This document shows positions 15,702 through 24,638 of a stretch of 64,000 bases of DNA, piece by piece. The position numbers were made by a program, and so were the translations under genes. The notes beneath the pieces were generated by a model that worked only from the letters and a program-made list of their open reading frames with translations, did not search any database and had not been told where the DNA came from. Numbering within the stretch: the first letter of the stretch is position 1; each line of letters begins with the position of its first letter. The stretch is taken from NCBI GenBank assembly GCA_035506135.1, contig DATJPY010000007.1, forward strand, positions 52,332 to 116,331, given 5' to 3'. Origin of the DNA: DATJPY01 sp035506135 (GTDB taxonomy: Bacteria; Myxococcota_A; UBA9160; PR03).

Positions 15702-15714
15702 TATCTATCAGATA
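15702..15714 (-). promoter_or_regulatory. AT-rich inverted repeat upstream of the HxlR regulator
   Basis: TATCT-ATC-AGATA (15702-15714) is a perfect 5-bp inverted repeat inside a markedly AT-rich patch in an otherwise GC-rich region. It lies 54 bases upstream of the preferred regulator start and 9 bases upstream of the longer alternative start. It is a plausible promoter/operator for the regulator-dehydrogenase operon. Confidence 0.45.
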
Positions 15715-15750
15715 TCGAATGCGCCGTCAACGAGAGCCCGCAGGAGCGGT

Positions 15751-15759
15751 TGCTACGCT
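15751..15759 (+). promoter_or_regulatory. Extended -10 promoter of rnpB
   Basis: TGC-TACGCT (15751-15759) forms an extended -10 element that ends 9 bases before the predicted first paired base of RNase P RNA. No good -35 is seen. Confidence 0.45.
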
Positions 15760-15768
15760 GGCCTCCGA

Positions 15769-16213
15769 CCGGAGCTGGACGGGGGATCGCCGGCGGGCAA
15801 TCACCGCCCGCGGGAGGAAAGTCCGGGCTCCACAGGGCAGGGAGGTCGCTAACGGCGACCCGGGGCGACCCGAGGGAAAGCGCCACAGAAACCACACCGC
15901 CGATGGCCGGTGAAGCCGCGCGCCCGGGTGAGGGTGCGCGGTGGAGGCACAGGCAAGGGTGAAATCGTGGGGTAAGAGCCCACGCGCGTCAGCCGGGCGA
16001 CCGGCGGCGGGGCAAGCCCCTCCCGGAGCAAGCTCGAATAGGGACGCCGACCAGGGTGGCCCGCCCGAAGCGCCGCCCTCTCGCGAGGGCAGCGCGGGCG
16101 TCCGGGTGAGAGCGCTCGAGCAGCGCAGCAATGCGCCGCCTAGACGAATGATCCCCGCCGGCCTCGGGGCGACCCGATGCCGGCACAGAACCCGGCTTAC
16201 AGTCCAGCTCCGG
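15769..16213 (+). ncRNA. rnpB: RNase P RNA, bacterial class A
   Basis: The catalytic RNA that trims tRNA 5' leaders. The terminal helix P1 is a perfect 12-bp pairing of CCGGAGCTGGAC (15769-15780) with GTCCAGCTCCGG (16202-16213). Universally conserved blocks appear in order: GAGGAAAGTCCGGGCTCC (from 15814), ACAGAAACCACACCG, GGGTAAGAGCCCACGCG, GGCAAGCCCC, an AATGATCCCCGCC block and ACAGAACCCGGCTTAC near the 3' end. Length is about 445 nt. The last 17 bases overlap, on the opposite strand, the stop codon and 3' end of the membrane protein gene at 16197-16700. Confidence 0.95.
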
Positions 16214-16700
16214 TCGCCGCCTCCTCCTCCGTGCTCCGCGGCCACGCGACCGCCATCGCGAGGCCGACGCCCGCGAGCACCGCGAGCGCACCGAGCGCGT
16301 GGATGGCGGATGCGACGCCGTGGCAGTGCGCGAGCAGGCCCCAGCGCGACAGCAGCCAGTGCCAGTCGTGGATCTCTCCGCCGACGAGCGGAAGCGCCTG
16401 CGCCTGCGCGTCGGCGGCGTAGACGGCGATGTTCATCCCGTTCTCGCCGAGCCACACCAGGCAGACAGCGGCGTCCTGCACCCGCCCGCGGCCCAGGAAG
16501 TGGAGCCCCGCGGCGATCGGGAAGAAGAGCTGGCCGAGGGTGCCGCCGAGGATGCGCAGCGTCGGGGGACCCCACGCGAAGAAGACGTGGCCCGCCTCGT
16601 GGAAGAGCAGGTTCGCTCCGTCGACGAGATGCCAGCGGTAGGCGACCAGCAACCAGCCGCCGTAGACCGCGAGCAGTGCGGCCTGGATCGTGCGCGCCAC
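16197..16700 (-). CDS. Integral membrane protein with HExxH zinc-binding motif (M50-like)
   Basis: About 167 residues from GTG 16700. Transmembrane segments: TIQAALLAVYGGWLLVAY (N-terminal), ILGGTLGQLFFPIAAGLHFL and AIHALGALAVLAGVGLAMAVAW (C-terminal). Right after the first helix, NLLFHEAGHVFFAWG contains HEAGH, the HExxH zinc signature of membrane metalloproteases such as the M50 site-2 family. The canonical second M50 motif is not obvious; HDWHW or ENGMN could supply another ligand. Activity is unproven. The start is uncertain, with possible in-frame ATGs near 16770 inside the divergent gene. Its 3' end overlaps rnpB. Confidence 0.6.
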   Translation of the reverse strand: MARTIQAALLAVYGGWLLVAYRWHLVDGANLLFHEAGHVFFAWGPPTLRILGGTLGQLFFPIAAGLHFLGRGRVQDAAVCLVWLGENGMNIAVYAADAQAQALPLVGGEIHDWHWLLSRWGLLAHCHGVASAIHALGALAVLAGVGLAMAVAWPRSTEEEAATGAGL

Positions 16701-16741
16701 GGCCCACGGATCGGCGCGCCCGCCGGGCGACCTGAGCCGCG

Positions 16742-16747
16742 TATACT
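16742..16747 (+). promoter_or_regulatory. -10 element TATACT upstream of the LLM oxidoreductase
   Basis: TATACT 24 bases before ATG 16771, with GGGAGGA in between as ribosome-binding site. No clear -35. Confidence 0.45.
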
Positions 16748-16770
16748 CGGCGCGGCTCCGGGAGGACTCC

Positions 16771-17820
16771 ATGCGCATCGAGACGACGCTCCCGCTCGGC
16801 GACTGGCGCGCCGCCGCGCCCGCAGCGCGCCGCGCCGAGCAGCTCGGCTTCGACGGGATCACGACGCCCGAGATCGCCAACGATCCCTTCGCGCCGCTCG
16901 TCCTGGCGGCGCTCGCGACCGAACGCATCCAGCTCGGCACGGCGATCGCGGTCGCCTTCGCGCGCAGCCCGATGGCGGTCGCGAACATCGCCTGGGACCT
17001 GCAGGTCGAGTCGCGCGGGCGCTTCGCGCTCGGGCTCGGGCCGCAGGTGAAGGGGCACAACGAGCGGCGCTTCAGCGTCCCGTGGAGCGCGCCGGTGCCG
17101 CGGCTCCGCGAGTACGTCGAGTCGCTGCGCGCGATCTGGCGGTGCTGGGAGCGGCGCGAGCCGCTCGCCTACGAGGGCCAGCACTACCGCTTCACGCTGA
17201 TGACGCCCGAGTTCTCACCGCCGCCGAGCGGGCTCGCGCCCATTCCGGTCACGATCGCGGCGGTCGGCCCCGACATGCTGCGCCTCGCCGGCCGCGTCTG
17301 CGACGGCGTGCGGCTGCACGGCTTCTGCACACGCCGCTACCTCGAGGAGGTGGCGCTCCCGGCGGTCCGAGGGGGCCTCGAGCGCTCCGGCCGCGACCGC
17401 CGACGCTTCGAGGTGTGGGGAGGTGGCTTTCTCGCCACCGGCCTCGACGCGGGGGAGGTCGCCAAGCAGCTCGAGTGGTGCCGCTATCGGATCGCCTTCT
17501 ACGGCTCGACGCGGACGTACTCGCCCGTGCTCTCGCTCCACGGCTGGGATGACCTCGCCGCGAAGCTCCACCGCATGTCCAAGGAGGGCCGCTGGGACCA
17601 GATGGCGAAGGAGGTCCCCGACGACGTCGTCCACGAGTTCACCGCGGCCGCGCCGTACGCCGAGCTGCCCGCGGCCGTGGAGAAACGCTTCGGCGGTCTC
17701 GTCGACACGATCGCGCTCGGCTTCTCCGAGCGCACCCCGGACGGCCTGGCGCGCGAGCTGATCCAGGACCTTCGCCGCATCCCCCACGTCTTCGCGGGGT
17801 TCCCGAACGGCTGGAGCTAG
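16771..17820 (+). CDS. LLM-class flavin/F420-dependent oxidoreductase
   Basis: 349 residues with the luciferase-like TIM barrel: RRAEQLGFDGITTPEIANDPF at residues 25-45, ERIQLGTAIAVAFARSPM, LGLGPQVKGHNERRFS and PIPVTIAAVGPDMLRLAG. Many members use coenzyme F420 or FMN; the cofactor here cannot be told from motifs alone. ATG 16771 has a GGGAGGAC ribosome-binding site. The stop TAG shares the palindrome CTAG with the stop of the convergent acetyltransferase gene. Function inferred only at class level: oxidation or reduction of a small hydrophobic substrate. Confidence 0.9.
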   Translation: MRIETTLPLGDWRAAAPAARRAEQLGFDGITTPEIANDPFAPLVLAALATERIQLGTAIAVAFARSPMAVANIAWDLQVESRGRFALGLGPQVKGHNERRFSVPWSAPVPRLREYVESLRAIWRCWERREPLAYEGQHYRFTLMTPEFSPPPSGLAPIPVTIAAVGPDMLRLAGRVCDGVRLHGFCTRRYLEEVALPAVRGGLERSGRDRRRFEVWGGGFLATGLDAGEVAKQLEWCRYRIAFYGSTRTYSPVLSLHGWDDLAAKLHRMSKEGRWDQMAKEVPDDVVHEFTAAAPYAELPAAVEKRFGGLVDTIALGFSERTPDGLARELIQDLRRIPHVFAGFPNGWS

Positions 17821-18974
17821 GTCGGCTCGATGGACCCGGCGACGGCGGCGCGGCGCCCGACCGCGCGGCGGTAGCAGCGCAGGCGGCGGCGGCGAAGGCG
17901 GTCGTAGCCGCGCCACTTGCGAGCCGGCAGATCGCCCGGAGCCGCGACCTCGAAGCCCTGCCGCAGGAAGAATGCGCCGACGCGCTCCTGCGTCGTACAG
18001 GCGAAGACCGAGCGCAGGCGCAGCGCGCGCGCCCGGCGCAGCGCGTGCGCCACCAGGTGCTGCCCGACCCCTTCGCCGAGGAACCGCGTCACCGTGTACA
18101 GCGACGCGATCTCCCCGACCCGGGTGTCGGCATCGACGAGGAGCGCTCCGATGCCGGCCAGGTGGCGGCCCTCGACGAAGGCGCCGAAGCCGTGGGCCAG
18201 GACGCGGTCGATCTCGCGCGAGCTGCGGGGCGCCAGATAGCCCTCCGCGACGCCGCGCCCGATCAGATCGTACGCCGCGTCGAAGTCGTCGAGGCCGAGC
18301 TCGCGCACGGCGATGTAGCGCTTGCGGGTGAAGAGCGTCCCCGAGCCGGAGTAGGTGAAGAGCTCGCGCTCCAGGCCCGCAAGGTCGCAGACGTTGACCG
18401 CCGGCACGCCCCCCGTGAGCATCGCGTCGACCTCGCGGAGCAGCGCGCGGCGGCGGCGCGAGATGCGGCGGCGGGCCGCGAGCAGCTCTCGGAGCTCGTC
18501 CCGGTGCACGAACGAGAGCCGACGGCCGCCGCGATCGACGATCCCTCCGCCGGCGTCGATCCAGACGAGTTTGAAAACGCCGAGTCGCAGCGCCAGCTCG
18601 CGGCACTGCGCCGGGAACGGCGTCCGTCCGCCGGCGAGCAGGCCCACGCCCGACGCGCTCCGGAGCGCGCGCCACACCACCGTCTCGAGGTCGCGCGCCG
18701 AGGCCGGGATGATGCTCTCTCCGACCACCGCCTCGAGGGCCGCGCGCCGAGAGGAGATGACCAGGACGCGCGTGCCGTGGCGCGCCAGCGTCTCCACCAC
18801 CCCGACCAGGCCGGCCGGCTCCCGCAGCAGCGCCACGGGGCAGGCGATCGCCAGAGCGCGGCCGCGAAACTCCTGGAGGTAGAACTCCCGCTCCGAAAAC
18901 GGGAGCGCGGGCTCGATCGCGACCTGGGCCGAGGGCACGGCGGCGCAGTTTGGCGCATCCGCGGACGACCGCAT
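17817..18974 (-). CDS. Amino-acid-kinase/GNAT two-domain protein, N-acetylglutamate synthase-like
   Basis: About 386 residues. The N-terminal half follows the amino-acid kinase fold seen in ArgA (FSEREFYLQEFRGRALAIA, LARHGTRVLVISSRRAAL, LRLGVFKLVWIDAGGGIV). Then comes VNVCDLAGLERELFTYSGSGTLFTRKRYIAVRELGLDDFDAAYDLI, the typical junction into the acetyltransferase half. The GNAT half has IASLYTVTRFLGEGVGQHLVAHALRRA (acetyl-CoA loop) and VGAFFLRQGFEVA. It likely makes N-acetylglutamate, the first step of arginine synthesis. No other arginine gene is nearby and the kinase-like half looks degenerate, so substrate assignment is moderate. Start uncertain: ATG 18974 or ATG 19004. Confidence 0.72.
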   Translation of the reverse strand: MRSSADAPNCAAVPSAQVAIEPALPFSEREFYLQEFRGRALAIACPVALLREPAGLVGVVETLARHGTRVLVISSRRAALEAVVGESIIPASARDLETVVWRALRSASGVGLLAGGRTPFPAQCRELALRLGVFKLVWIDAGGGIVDRGGRRLSFVHRDELRELLAARRRISRRRRALLREVDAMLTGGVPAVNVCDLAGLERELFTYSGSGTLFTRKRYIAVRELGLDDFDAAYDLIGRGVAEGYLAPRSSREIDRVLAHGFGAFVEGRHLAGIGALLVDADTRVGEIASLYTVTRFLGEGVGQHLVAHALRRARALRLRSVFACTTQERVGAFFLRQGFEVAAPGDLPARKWRGYDRLRRRRLRCYRRAVGRRAAVAGSIEPT

Positions 18975-19543
18975 CGACGCATCCAGAGAGGGAGCCGCTC
19001 CCATGCAGGAGGAGAGATGCGCAACTCCTGGGCCCCCACGGGGTTCAAAACGATGGAAGTCACGCGACCGACATCGAGAGCCACTCAACGAGGCTAGGCT
19101 GATGGAGGTCGATACCCGGCCTGGATCCTTTCTACCCCGCTACGGTGCACGGAGAGTCGTTCCGATACGCAAGCAGGCACGCCGAGAGGGGAAGAGCGCG
19201 AGCGGGGAAGGAATTCGGACGAGATCGCAAAAAGTGCTGGAAAAGAGTCGCCGGAGCGGAGAGAATGCTGGGCTGCTCGGTTGCCCCCCGAACAGCTGGA
19301 GGCCGGCCGTCGTCGAAGCGCGCTCGCATCTCCTCTCCACCGGTGCGAGCTCCTCGTCTGGCCAAGTTTCCCCCCGGGTCGAAAGCCCGGGGCTCGGCTC
19401 CTCGGACCCCTCGGCCGCGGCCCTCGGCCGACGGCAGTGCGGGGTTCGATGGGCGGATTCGAGACGAGGATTCGAGCGGCGCGGACCGAGTCGAGACATC
19501 GCCGGATCGGCCCGGACCCGGCGGCGTTCCAAGAGGTAAGGGA
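18975..19543 (+). other. Long untranslated region upstream of the sigma-70 gene
   Basis: About 570 bases without a convincing gene. One frame is open through much of it but encodes a low-complexity Arg/Ser/Pro-rich string unlike any sigma N-terminus. It contains a strong hairpin CCCCGGG (19372-19378) / CCCGGGG (19386-19392) with loop TCGAAAG. The arrangement suggests a long, structured leader controlling the sigma factor. Confidence 0.4.
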
Positions 19544-20923
19544 GTGAAGCTGGAAGATCGTCAGACGGCGGGCAGCGGGGAGCTCGAAACCCGCGGCCCC
19601 ACCGGCGCTACGGCGGCGTTCGCCGCCGAAGACCTGGATCCGGGGCGCGAGCGCCGGCCGCTCGAGTCCTATTTCCAGGAGATCGGCGGCACGCGCACGC
19701 TTCGCCGCGAGGAGGAGGTGTACCTCGCGAAGGAGCTCGAGGCGTCGACCAGCGCGCTGCGCGAGTCGCTGTACATGCTGCCCTGCTCGCCGCGCCACGT
19801 GGTCGACCGCTGGGACTCGCTGCGCGCTCTCTCCCACACCGGCGCCAAGCTCTCCGAATCGATGGGCGACGAGGAGACCGGCGAGATCGCTGCGCGCGTC
19901 GAGCGCGCCGTGAAGCGCCTGCGGGTGCTGATCGTCGAGCGCGACCGCCAGGCGAAGCGTCGCGCCTCCCAGAAGACACTGCAGCGTGTCCACTCGAAGA
20001 TGGCCGAAGAGCTGGAGCGCGCGCAGCTCTCGCTCGCCGTGCTGGCCGAGCTGCGCGACCGGGCGGTCTATCTGGCCGAGGAGCTCGGCAAGGCGCGGCG
20101 CAACTCGCGGCGGATGATCGAGCTCGAGGCGGAGGCGGGGCTGCCGAAGGTCGCCATGCAGGAGCGGGTCGAGGCCGTGCGCGATGCGCACGCCCGGATG
20201 ACGGCGGTGAAGAACCGCTTCATCGAGCACAACCTGAAGCTGGTGGTCGCGATCGCCAAGGACTACCGGAATCTCGGCCTCTCGTTCCCCGACCTGATCC
20301 AGGAGGGGAACCTCGGCCTGATCCGCGCCGTCGAGAAGTTCGACCACCGCAGGGGCTTCAAGTTCTCGACCTACGCCGTGTGGTGGATCCGGCAGGCGCT
20401 GGTGCGCGCGATCCAGAACCACTCGCGGACGATCCGCCTGCCCTCGCACGTACACGACCGGCTCCAGCGGAGCCAGCGCGTGCGCGCCGAGCTCACCGGG
20501 AAGCTCGGGCGCGAGCCGACCGCCGCGGAGCTGGCTCCCGCGCTGGGCACCGACATCGACTCGCTCGAGTCGCTCGACCGGCTGTCGCGCGAGGCGATCT
20601 CTCTCGAGTCGTCGGTCGCCGGCACCGAGAAGCGCCTCGAGGAGTTCGTCGCCGACCCGACGGCGCCGACCCCGGACTCCGGGATCGACGGCGACCGCAT
20701 GCGCTCGGGGGTGGGGTCGCTGATCGCGAGCCTGACGGACCGGGAGCAGCTCATCCTGCGCCTGCGCTACGGCCTGGGCGGCGAGGAGGAGCACACCCTC
20801 GAGCAGATCGGCCAGTCGCTCGGCCTCTCGCGCGAGCGCGTCCGGCAGCTCGAGGCGCGCGCTCTCAAGAAGCTGCGCGAGACGATGCCGGCGCAGCGGC
20901 TCTACCCGATCCTGGAGCCGTAG
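19544..20923 (+). CDS. RNA polymerase sigma-70 family factor (RpoD-like, group 1 or 2)
   Basis: 459 residues. Region 1.2 is LESYFQEIGGTRTLRREEEVYLAKELE. Region 2 is intact: NRFIEHNLKLVVAIAKDYRN, LSFPDLIQEGNLGLIRAVEKFD, and the -10 binding segment FKFSTYAVWWIRQALVRAI followed by RTIRLPSHV. Region 3 and region 4.2 (HTLEQIGQSLGLSRERVRQLEARALKKLR) follow. Region 1.1 is absent and the protein is shorter than typical housekeeping RpoD, so an alternative group 2 factor is the better guess. GTG 19544 has AAGAGGTAAGGG upstream. No adjacent anti-sigma factor. Confidence 0.93.
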   Translation: MKLEDRQTAGSGELETRGPTGATAAFAAEDLDPGRERRPLESYFQEIGGTRTLRREEEVYLAKELEASTSALRESLYMLPCSPRHVVDRWDSLRALSHTGAKLSESMGDEETGEIAARVERAVKRLRVLIVERDRQAKRRASQKTLQRVHSKMAEELERAQLSLAVLAELRDRAVYLAEELGKARRNSRRMIELEAEAGLPKVAMQERVEAVRDAHARMTAVKNRFIEHNLKLVVAIAKDYRNLGLSFPDLIQEGNLGLIRAVEKFDHRRGFKFSTYAVWWIRQALVRAIQNHSRTIRLPSHVHDRLQRSQRVRAELTGKLGREPTAAELAPALGTDIDSLESLDRLSREAISLESSVAGTEKRLEEFVADPTAPTPDSGIDGDRMRSGVGSLIASLTDREQLILRLRYGLGGEEEHTLEQIGQSLGLSRERVRQLEARALKKLRETMPAQRLYPILEP

Positions 20924-20942
20924 TCCCCCCGGCGCCTCGCGT

Positions 20943-20948
20943 TATGAT
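20943..20948 (+). promoter_or_regulatory. -10 element TATGAT upstream of thrH
   Basis: TATGAT 45 bases before the thrH start and 20 bases after the sigma stop; a CCCGG-rich inverted pair follows in the leader. Confidence 0.35.
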
Positions 20949-20993
20949 GCCCGGCTGCCCGGGCTCGCCCGGGTTGCCAGCGGAGACGGTCGC

Positions 20994-21608
20994 GTGCACG
21001 TGCTCTGCCTCGACCTGGAAGGCGTCCTGATCCCCGAGATCTGGATCGGCGTCGCCGAGCGCACGGGGCTCGCGGAGCTGCGCGTCACCACGCGCGACGA
21101 GCCGGACTACGACAAGCTGATGCGCCGCCGCCTCGCGATCCTGGCGCGCGAGGGGCTCGGCCTGCCCGACATCGAGGCCGTGATCGACGCGCTGGGCCCG
21201 CTGCCCGGCGCCCGCGCCTTCCTCGACCACGTCCGCGAGCAGACGCAGGTGCTGATCCTCTCGGACACCTTCTACGAGTTCGCGCGGCCGCTCATGCGGC
21301 AGCTCGGCTGGCCGACGCTGTTCTGCAACCACCTGGTCGTGGGACCGGACCGCCGCATCCTGGACTACCGGCTGCGGCAGAAGGACGGCAAGCGCGAGGC
21401 CGTGCGCGCGCTGCACGGCCTCCAGTTCCGCGTCGTCGCCGCGGGAGACTCCTACAACGATACGGCCATGCTCGCCGAGGCCGATGCAGGGATCCTGTTC
21501 CGCCCGCCCGACAACGTGGCGCGCGAGTTCCCGCAGTTCCCGGTGGCCCGCAGCTACGACGAGCTCGGCGCCGCGATCGAGCGGGCGACCCGCGGAGCGG
21601 ACCGCTAG
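20994..21608 (+). CDS. thrH: Phosphoserine phosphatase / homoserine phosphotransferase ThrH
   Basis: 204 residues, the length of ThrH. The start of the HAD fold is LCLDLEGVLIPEIWIGVAERTG, with the nucleophile Asp in CLDLEG. Then ILSDTFYEFARPLMRQLGWPTLFCN (HAD motif 2), YRLRQKDGKREAV (Lys motif) and VVAAGDSYNDTAMLAEADAGILF (metal-binding motif). The enzyme hydrolyses phosphoserine and can move the phosphate to homoserine, linking serine and threonine synthesis. GTG 20994 is the first usable start. It is followed by the PhyH gene after four bases. Confidence 0.9.
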   Translation: MHVLCLDLEGVLIPEIWIGVAERTGLAELRVTTRDEPDYDKLMRRRLAILAREGLGLPDIEAVIDALGPLPGARAFLDHVREQTQVLILSDTFYEFARPLMRQLGWPTLFCNHLVVGPDRRILDYRLRQKDGKREAVRALHGLQFRVVAAGDSYNDTAMLAEADAGILFRPPDNVAREFPQFPVARSYDELGAAIERATRGADR

Positions 21609-21612
21609 CCCG

Positions 21613-22427
21613 ATGGCCGCCGGCGACCATCGGCTGCACGACGACGAGCGCCGCGCCTGGGCGGAGGACGGCTTCTTCCGGCGGACCGCGGTCTTCGCCG
21701 AGGCCGAGCTCGAGGCGCTGCGTGCCGCCGCGGAGCGCGCAGCGGTGGCCGCCGAGCACTCGTCGGGCAGCGGGCGGACCTACGACGTCGACGGCAACCG
21801 CTACGTGGACATCGGCGAGACCACGATCCAGTTCGAGCACCAGCCTGGCTCGCGGACGCTGCGCGTGGTCGAGCCCTTCCACCATCTCGACCCGAGTTTC
21901 GACGCGCTGCTCGACGACCCGCGCATCGTCGAGCCGATCTGCGGCCTGCTCGGGAGCGAGCGCGTGGCGCTCTGGACCGACAAGCTGAACTTCAAGCGCC
22001 CGTTCGAGGGCTCCGGCTTCCGCTGGCATCAGGATTCCCCCTACTGGGCGCACGCGTGCCGGCACCTCGACCAGCTCCCCAACGTCATGGTCGCGCTCGA
22101 CGACGCCGACGCCGAGAACGGCTGCCTGCGCGTGGTGCGCGGCAGCCATCGCCACGGGCTGTTGCCCGGACGCCGGGGCGAAGGCGTGCTGGGACCGCTC
22201 TTCACCGATCCGCGCCACATCGACCTCGCGGCGGAGGTGCCGGCGGCGATGCCGGCGGGAAGCCTGCTCTTCTTCAGCGCGCACACGGTGCACGGCTCCG
22301 AGCCGAACCGCTCGGGGCGCGCACGCCGCGCCTGCGTGCTCACGTACCAGCCTCCCGGGCACCCGATGTTCAAGATGCGCGGCTGCCGCGAGTCCGCGGC
22401 GCCGGGCGCCGCCGCCGGGGGTGCTGG

Positions 22428-22431
<4 letters not shown>
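21613..22431 (+). CDS. Phytanoyl-CoA dioxygenase (PhyH) family non-heme Fe(II)/2-oxoglutarate oxygenase
   Basis: 272 residues. The iron site is the 2-His-1-Asp facial triad: HxD in FRWHQDSPYW near residue 140 and a distal His in FFSAHTVHGSEPNRS near 225, followed by an Arg-rich segment that could hold 2-oxoglutarate. GCLRVVRGSHRHG is typical of the family. The enzyme hydroxylates an unknown substrate. ATG 21613 lies four bases after thrH, and the stop overlaps the rfbB start (ATGA). The grouping with ThrH and RfbB suggests co-expression, but not an obvious single pathway. Confidence 0.87.
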
Positions 22432-23495
<1,064 letters not shown>

Positions 23496-23510
<15 letters not shown>

Positions 23511-23526
23511 CAAAACCGGCCGTTTT
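23496..23526 (+). promoter_or_regulatory. Two AT-containing stem-loops at the rfbB end, upstream of the desaturase
   Basis: GTTAC (23496-23500) / GTAAC (23507-23511) straddles the rfbB stop. AAAAC (23512-23516) / GTTTT (23522-23526) surrounds CGGCC. This unusually AT-rich spot 100 bases upstream of the desaturase may be a terminator or a fatty-acid-responsive operator. Confidence 0.4.
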
Positions 23527-23625
23527 ACCGAAGTTTCACAGCGCGCGCGGCGCTCCGGGCCGAACCGCTCCCTATCCTCGCGCGCCTCGAACGAAGCGGC
23601 CGCGCGCCGGCCGATGGGAGAGTCG

Positions 23626-24621
23626 ATGTCGCTGCCGCTCCTCTCGGACGACGTTTCGTCGGACGTGGGCATCTCGATCCGGGATTCGGAGGGAGGCGGC
23701 GGGAGCCGCGCTCCGGCGGCGCGCGATCGGGCGCCGAAGCTCAGCCGCGAGGTGGAATCCCCGCCGGTGCTCTCCGAGTCGGATGGCGCGCTGGCGCGCC
23801 GCGAGGTGCTACCGCGCGTGCTCTACTGGGGCGTCCACCTGGCGGCGCTCGGCGTGCTGTGGACCGGGGCGGATCCCGTCGCCCTCGCGCTCTTCGCGAT
23901 CACGTTCTGGGGCCGCATGTTCGGCGTCACCGGCGGCTATCACCGCTACTTCTCGCACAAGACGTACCGCACCAGCCGCGCCTTCCAGTTCGTCCTGGCG
24001 TGGCTCGGCGCCAGTGCCACCCAGAAGGGCCCGCTCTGGTGGGCGGGCCTGCATCGCCGTCACCACCGCTTCGCCGACGGACCGGGCGACACCCACTCGC
24101 CCCGCAGCGGCTTCTACTACGCGCACCAGGGATGGATCTTCGATCCGCGCTGGAACGCGACGCCGATCGAGCTGATCCCGGACTTTGCGCGCTACCCGGA
24201 GCTGCGCTGGCTCAACCGCTGGCACTTCGTGCCTCCCGTCGCGCTTGCGGTCGCCTGCTTCGCGATCGGCGGCTGGTCGGGCCTGTTCTGGGGCTTCTTC
24301 CTGTCGACCACGGTGCTTTGGCACGCGACGTACTGCGTCAACTCCTTCGCGCACGTGTTCGGGACCCGGCGCTACGACACGCCCGACACGAGCCGCAACA
24401 ACTGGTGGATCGCGCTGCTGACGCTCGGCGAGGGCTGGCACAACAACCACCACCACTACATGGCCTGCGCTCGGCAGGGCTTCCGCTGGTGGGAGGTCGA
24501 CGTGACTTACTACGCGCTGCGCGGGCTCGCCGCGGTCGGGCTGATCTGGGACCTGCGCGAGCCCCCGGCGTCGGTGCTCGAGGCCGGCGCGCGCGACGCG
24601 GCCCGGCGCGAGGCCGCCTAG
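23626..24621 (+). CDS. Acyl-CoA / fatty-acid delta-9 desaturase, membrane-bound
   Basis: 332 residues with about four membrane helices and the three His boxes of the desaturase family: HRYFSH (in GGYHRYFSHKTYR), HRRHH (in WWAGLHRRHHRFAD) and HNNHH (in EGWHNNHHHYM). These bind two irons and insert a double bond into a saturated acyl chain using oxygen. A 60-residue polar N-terminal extension (DDVSSDVGISIRDSEGGGG...) precedes the first helix. ATG 23626 is favoured by GGGAGAG just upstream; ATG 23614 is an alternative. The 115-base gap from rfbB contains AT-rich inverted repeats that may be regulatory. Confidence 0.93.
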   Translation: MSLPLLSDDVSSDVGISIRDSEGGGGSRAPAARDRAPKLSREVESPPVLSESDGALARREVLPRVLYWGVHLAALGVLWTGADPVALALFAITFWGRMFGVTGGYHRYFSHKTYRTSRAFQFVLAWLGASATQKGPLWWAGLHRRHHRFADGPGDTHSPRSGFYYAHQGWIFDPRWNATPIELIPDFARYPELRWLNRWHFVPPVALAVACFAIGGWSGLFWGFFLSTTVLWHATYCVNSFAHVFGTRRYDTPDTSRNNWWIALLTLGEGWHNNHHHYMACARQGFRWWEVDVTYYALRGLAAVGLIWDLREPPASVLEAGARDAARREAA

Positions 24622-24638
24622 CGGCGCCGCCGCGCGGC

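Noticed and set aside
19145..19543. A 133-residue N-terminal extension of the sigma-70 factor
   Set aside because: Composition is low-complexity and basic, unlike region 1.1, and GTG 19544 has a good ribosome-binding site.
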